Positions 61,098 through 64,000 of a stretch of 64,000 nucleotides of DNA are shown here, in pieces. The position numbers and the translations under genes were made by a program. Numbering within the stretch: position 1 is the stretch's first letter; every line of letters starts with the position of its first letter. The stretch lies in contig JBAZOJ010000001.1 of NCBI GenBank assembly GCA_041648755.1, forward strand, positions 1-64,000, in the 5' to 3' direction. The notes beneath the pieces were generated by a model. The model had not been told where the DNA came from. It did no database searches and was given only the letters and a program-made list of their open reading frames with translations. This DNA comes from JBAZOJ01 sp041648755. GTDB lineage: Bacteria; Planctomycetota; B143-G9.

Positions 61098-61126
61098 ATT
61101 GTAGGCCACAGGGAAGGCGCTGTCAA
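61098..61126 (-). promoter_or_regulatory. Perfect sigma70 promoter of the nth-like to lysC operon
   Basis: Minus strand: TTGACA (61126-61121), a 17-nt spacer and TACAAT (61103-61098), then 6 nt and the ATG at 61091. Transcription should begin at the start codon itself. Confidence 0.8.
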
Positions 61127-61208
61127 GGTCGCGATAAAGAATTTGGTGAGGGAGAGTGCATCCTCAAGCCATCTGCGGAGTTGCATGGCGCCTCAAGTTT
61201 TCGCGTTT

Positions 61209-61237
61209 TTCGACTATGTTGTGGATTCTGTTAGAAT
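61209..61237 (+). promoter_or_regulatory. Candidate rarA promoter
   Basis: TTCGAC (61209-61214), 17-nt spacer, TAGAAT (61232-61237); about 90 nt of leader before ATG 61335. Confidence 0.4.
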
Positions 61238-61334
61238 TGATGAGCGGTCGCGCGCAGAAGATCCTGCATCCGCCGGAGCCCGCAAGGCGTTACGTATCGA
61301 GCCCTGTCAACTGGCCGCTTTCATCGAGGTGAGA

Positions 61335-62669
61335 ATGTCAGACCTCTTCAATAAGCCTGAGTTGGACCTTCCGGCAGCCCCGCTCGCTGAGCGAATGAGG
61401 CCAAAGATGTTGTCAGAATTCCTGGGTCCGGATGAGCTTTCTGGACCAGGCGGCATACTGGCGAGTTTTTCCGAGGCGGACCCTCCGCCATCACTTCTTC
61501 TGTGGGGGCCACCCGGTTGCGGCAAGACAACGCTGGCCAGATTGCTGACTGAGAATGTCCACTGCCGGTTCGTTTCCTTCTCCGCCGTTCTGCACGGAGT
61601 AAAGGAGATCAGGCGAATCGTCGAAGAAGCATCATTTCTTCGGATCGGCGGCGAGCGAACCGTTCTGTTCGTTGATGAGATCCACAGGTTCAACAAAGCT
61701 CAGCAGGATGCTTTCCTCCCGTATGTCGAGAACGGCACCATCATTCTGATAGGAGCAACTACTGAGAACCCATCGTTTGAAGTAATACCTGCTCTTCTCT
61801 CGAGGTGCAGGGTAGTCAGAATGCCGCCACTGAGCAAACAGCATCTCTCCCTGATCTGCCAGCGCGCGATCGGAGACTCCGAACAGGGCTTGGGAAAGAA
61901 GAACTTGAGGTTCAAGCCAGAAGCTATCGACGTCCTGTGTGAACTGTCCAATGGGGATGCCAGGACATTGCTGAACATTCTGGAACTCGCATCTGCCCGC
62001 ATTCCCGATCACGCAGAGATCACCGAAACAGACATAATGTCAGCCGTCCAGACGCGGACGATATTCCATGACAAAGCTGGCGACTACCACTACAATCTGA
62101 TTTCCGCCTTTCATAAGAGCATGCGGGGAAGCGATCCCGATGCTGCGCTCCACTATTTCTGGCGCATGATCGAGGGCGGAGATGATCCCTTGTTCCTCCT
62201 TCGCAGGATGTTCAATTTCGCCTCGGAAGATATTGGTACCGCTGACCCTCAGGCAATGCTGGTGGTCAATGCGGCACTATCCGCGTTCCAACTCATGGGA
62301 CCTCCGGAAGGGCTGCTGCCGATTGGAAACGCAGTTGTGTACCTTGCGACAGCACCTAAGTCCAACGCGGTCTATCGGGCCTTCTCGGCCGCACATGCCG
62401 ACGTTGTTGATAAGGAGAACATGCCGGTTCCCGACCACATCATTAACGCCCCTACCAGGATGATGAAGGAGATGGGTTTCGGCTCGCAGTACAAGTATCC
62501 TCATGACTTCAAATACCATTACGTTGCCGAAGAGTATCTCCCGGAGAATCTGCGCGGTGCTCGCTACTACTTCCCTGAAGAGATTGGCTTTGAGCGGGAA
62601 TTGCTGAAGAGAATGGAATTCTGGTGCAGGCTCAAGGAAAGAGGTCATCGCGAGCCCAGACAAGGTTAG
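61335..62669 (+). CDS. rarA: Replication-associated recombination protein A
   Basis: A 444-aa AAA+ ATPase (RarA/MgsA) that acts at stalled replication forks with SSB. It has the opening LAERMRPKMLSEFLG, Walker A GPPGCGKTT, Walker B LFVDEIHRFN with the typical FLPYVENG, sensor 1 ATTENPSF and the C-terminal tetramerisation segment (LPIGNAVVYLATAPKSNAVY). ATG 61335 has GAGGTGA; the frame upstream to 61050 is non-coding. Together with ruvC, xerD and dnaA it forms a local set of chromosome-maintenance genes. Confidence 0.95.
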   Translation: MSDLFNKPELDLPAAPLAERMRPKMLSEFLGPDELSGPGGILASFSEADPPPSLLLWGPPGCGKTTLARLLTENVHCRFVSFSAVLHGVKEIRRIVEEASFLRIGGERTVLFVDEIHRFNKAQQDAFLPYVENGTIILIGATTENPSFEVIPALLSRCRVVRMPPLSKQHLSLICQRAIGDSEQGLGKKNLRFKPEAIDVLCELSNGDARTLLNILELASARIPDHAEITETDIMSAVQTRTIFHDKAGDYHYNLISAFHKSMRGSDPDAALHYFWRMIEGGDDPLFLLRRMFNFASEDIGTADPQAMLVVNAALSAFQLMGPPEGLLPIGNAVVYLATAPKSNAVYRAFSAAHADVVDKENMPVPDHIINAPTRMMKEMGFGSQYKYPHDFKYHYVAEEYLPENLRGARYYFPEEIGFERELLKRMEFWCRLKERGHREPRQG

Positions 62670-62670
62670 C

Positions 62671-63570
62671 TTAGGCCTGGAAATTAGTCCCCGATGGGAA
62701 ATCCGCGGTTCTTTGGTCGAGGAAACTCCGCAGCAGCGTCTGCAGGTTGATGATGTCTTCGGCGTTGTACACGATGAGAGTCGCCAGAGCGGCGACATCA
62801 CCGAAATAGCGATACCGCATCCACAGACGTACTGCATCGAAACCGTTCAGTCCTTGAACGCTTTCCGGGCGGGATATTCCAAACGATTTCTCAATTGCCT
62901 TCAGGCCGCCTTTGATGCCATATCCGCGAAGGGCGACACGTAAGTCGAGATGCAGCCTGCCAAATGAGGCGTCGGGAAAGTGCCTCCGTATGATGGGCAG
63001 GTCGAAAACTGCACCGTTGTAGGTAACAATTCTGGGGAAATTCGACAGCGCATCGCCAAGATCATGCATAGGTCGGAGGAGGGTGCGATACCGAACAGCG
63101 CTCAATGGCGGCCGCTCAGTGAGATCCTCGAAGTCAGCGATAAAGGAATGCACGCTCTGGCCATCGAATAATCCAACCACGGTGAGACCGGTTTGGTCAA
63201 TGGCGGCAGAAGTGGTCTCGATGTCAAGATACGCAACTGCTCCCGGGAATGAGCAAAATGCCCGCCAGACCTCATTGGAGGGGAGACGTTCCAGGAAATA
63301 GTTGGCATCTCCAACGGCCAATTTTTCTATCGATTCCCTGCAGGCGGCCAGAAGAAGACTCCGCATTCCGGTAGCCGGTATTTCCGAAGCACGTTCAACG
63401 AGGTCGTACCAGGAAACAATGCCGGAGTTCCAGAGTTTCAGTTCGGTCGCGAGACCAATTCCCTGAATGTGGAGAAAAGTCCGTTCGAGAGGAGAAAGCA
63501 ACCGCGCCTCCGACTGCGACCTTGATTCCGTCGCATACAAACTATAATTGACATATGGCCAAAGGGACAT
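62671..63570 (-). CDS. YprB-like RNase H-fold nuclease
   Basis: A 299-aa protein with an RNase H-like exonuclease domain of the YprB type. Acidic motifs are LDIETT near residue 115, VTYNGAVFDLP, HLDLR and the final YNAEDIINL. The N-terminal 90 residues are helical (LSPLERTFLHIQGIG). Several starts are possible (TTG 63579, ATG 63570, TTG 63540) and no clear ribosome binding site decides. Relatives are 3'-5' nucleases of unclear role. It converges with rarA with one base between stops. Confidence 0.8.
   Translation of the reverse strand: MSLWPYVNYSLYATESRSQSEARLLSPLERTFLHIQGIGLATELKLWNSGIVSWYDLVERASEIPATGMRSLLLAACRESIEKLAVGDANYFLERLPSNEVWRAFCSFPGAVAYLDIETTSAAIDQTGLTVVGLFDGQSVHSFIADFEDLTERPPLSAVRYRTLLRPMHDLGDALSNFPRIVTYNGAVFDLPIIRRHFPDASFGRLHLDLRVALRGYGIKGGLKAIEKSFGISRPESVQGLNGFDAVRLWMRYRYFGDVAALATLIVYNAEDIINLQTLLRSFLDQRTADFPSGTNFQA
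63543..63548 (+). promoter_or_regulatory. -10 box of the right-edge gene (leaderless)
   Basis: TATAAT followed by exactly 6 nt and the ATG at 63555. A TTGATT lies upstream at a short 15-nt spacing. Confidence 0.55.
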
Positions 63571-64000
63571 TATACGCAATTGCGGTCCTCATCGCAGCCT
63601 TCTTTGCGCAGCCGACATGCCAGGCGTCTGCGGTCAGGGTAACTCTCGATTCATCAACAGGCAGCGGAACCGCCGCTGCTATTCATCTTCTGCGAGCTGC
63701 CTCTCTCGCCGAGTCCGAAAAGGCAAATGCGCTGATAATTGAAATCGATCTGGACGCTGACAGCTTCCAACTGGCGGACACAGTTGCTGACGAGCTGATC
63801 CGGCTGCAATCCAAGGGCATCTTGACAGTAGCATTCATCAGAGGCAAGTGCTGGGGAGCACCGACTTTCATAGCCTTGGCCTGTACGCGAATCTACTGCT
63901 CCGATTTGGCCTCGATATCGCCCTTCCCTTCGAACGGAGGAGACAACCCGACGCCGCCGGTGAAGCCGTCAAGTCTCATCGCTCTGGAAAAAGCGATTGT
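63555..64000 (+). CDS. Exported NfeD/ClpP-class-like protein, C-terminus beyond right edge
   Basis: An open frame of 148 codons continuing past the window. A signal peptide (1-24, ending CQASA) is followed by an alpha/beta domain resembling the ClpP-class serine protease half of NfeD1b and SppA: ALIIEIDLD, QLADTVADELIRLQSKG, LTVAFIRGKCWGAP, IALACTRIYCS. In active members a Ser-Ala-Gly follows the strand after the glycine. Here the segment reads GKCWGAPTF with no serine, so proteolytic activity is doubtful. Predicted to be leaderless. Confidence 0.7.
   Translation, partial: MAKGTLYAIAVLIAAFFAQPTCQASAVRVTLDSSTGSGTAAAIHLLRAASLAESEKANALIIEIDLDADSFQLADTVADELIRLQSKGILTVAFIRGKCWGAPTFIALACTRIYCSDLASISPFPSNGGDNPTPPVKPSSLIALEKAI

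Noticed and set aside
57700..61334. Replication origin beside dnaA
   Set aside because: No cluster of DnaA boxes or AT-rich unwinding region seen, and the gaps in the operon are only a few bases.
1..64000. Mobile elements, prophage, CRISPR arrays
   Set aside because: No transposase, integrase other than XerD, phage structural gene, or regularly spaced repeats found; base and codon usage look uniform.

Overview
The window looks like a stretch of chromosome from an uncultured, free-living, Gram-negative-type bacterium. Evidence for this is signal peptides and a lipobox, PBP2, a type II secretion GspK and many large exported proteins. The phylum cannot be fixed from the sequence. H-X9-DG prepilin-like motifs, MXAN_6640-type metalloproteases, a SpoVG with a zinc-ribbon insert and abundant Hanks kinase/FHA/PP2C signalling suggest a candidate phylum with affinities to Planctomycetota, Sumerlaeota, Hydrogenedentota or Armatimonadota; this is inference. 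I saw no insertion sequences, prophage, CRISPR, tRNA or rRNA. Gene density is very high, with many 1-14 bp overlaps.

Layout. (1) 1-15.4 kb is an export and proteolysis district. It holds a secreted HELGH zinc metallopeptidase cut by the left edge, a divergent lipoprotein overlapping an FHA-GAF-sigma54 activator, a RocA-like aldehyde dehydrogenase, a CAP-like secreted protein overlapping a 1241-aa MXAN_6640-type metalloprotease, and a tricorn-like protease. (2) 15.5-24.2 kb has a secreted beta-propeller protein on the minus strand, then an operon of overlapping genes: transmembrane Ser/Thr kinase, NHL-propeller protein, pdxA and rsmA. (3) 24.3-29.7 kb (minus) has an M15 peptidase followed by an in-frame ispE-spoVG fusion, preceded by an operon with a stand-alone lipoyl/E3-binding protein, greA, a zinc-motif exported protein and gspK. 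(4) 29.8-38.3 kb (plus) has a small unknown, an H-X9-DG protein, serA-serC, a 1456-aa exported PDZ/laminin-like protein and an acyl carrier protein. (5) 38.3-43.3 kb (minus) has a Zn-motif protein, a cyclodeaminase-like protein, a NIF3-like protein and a VIT/vWA protein. (6) 43.4-56.4 kb has a PP2C phosphatase and hybrid response regulator-kinase, mrdA (minus), a membrane protein, rpsU (minus), a 1170-aa exported protein, ispF, xerD and a TPR protein. (7) 56.4-61.1 kb (minus) is an operon of a catalytically degenerate EndoIII-like FeS protein, yebC, ruvC, dnaA and lysC. (8) 61.2-64 kb has rarA, a YprB-like RNase H-fold nuclease and an NfeD/ClpP-class exported protein cut by the right edge.

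Common threads. Several signalling parts could form one phosphothreonine circuit: the kinase at 17.4 kb, the FHA activator at 3.4 kb and the PP2C at 43.4 kb. Five genes appear to be leaderless, with a consensus -10 box only 6-7 nt before the ATG; two of them also have a perfect TTGACA-17-TACAAT promoter. The most unusual genes are the ispE-spoVG fusion with an internal ribosome binding site, the lipoyl/E3-binding protein lacking a catalytic domain, the EndoIII-like protein missing both catalytic residues at the head of a dnaA operon, and a DnaA with an altered DNA-recognition motif.
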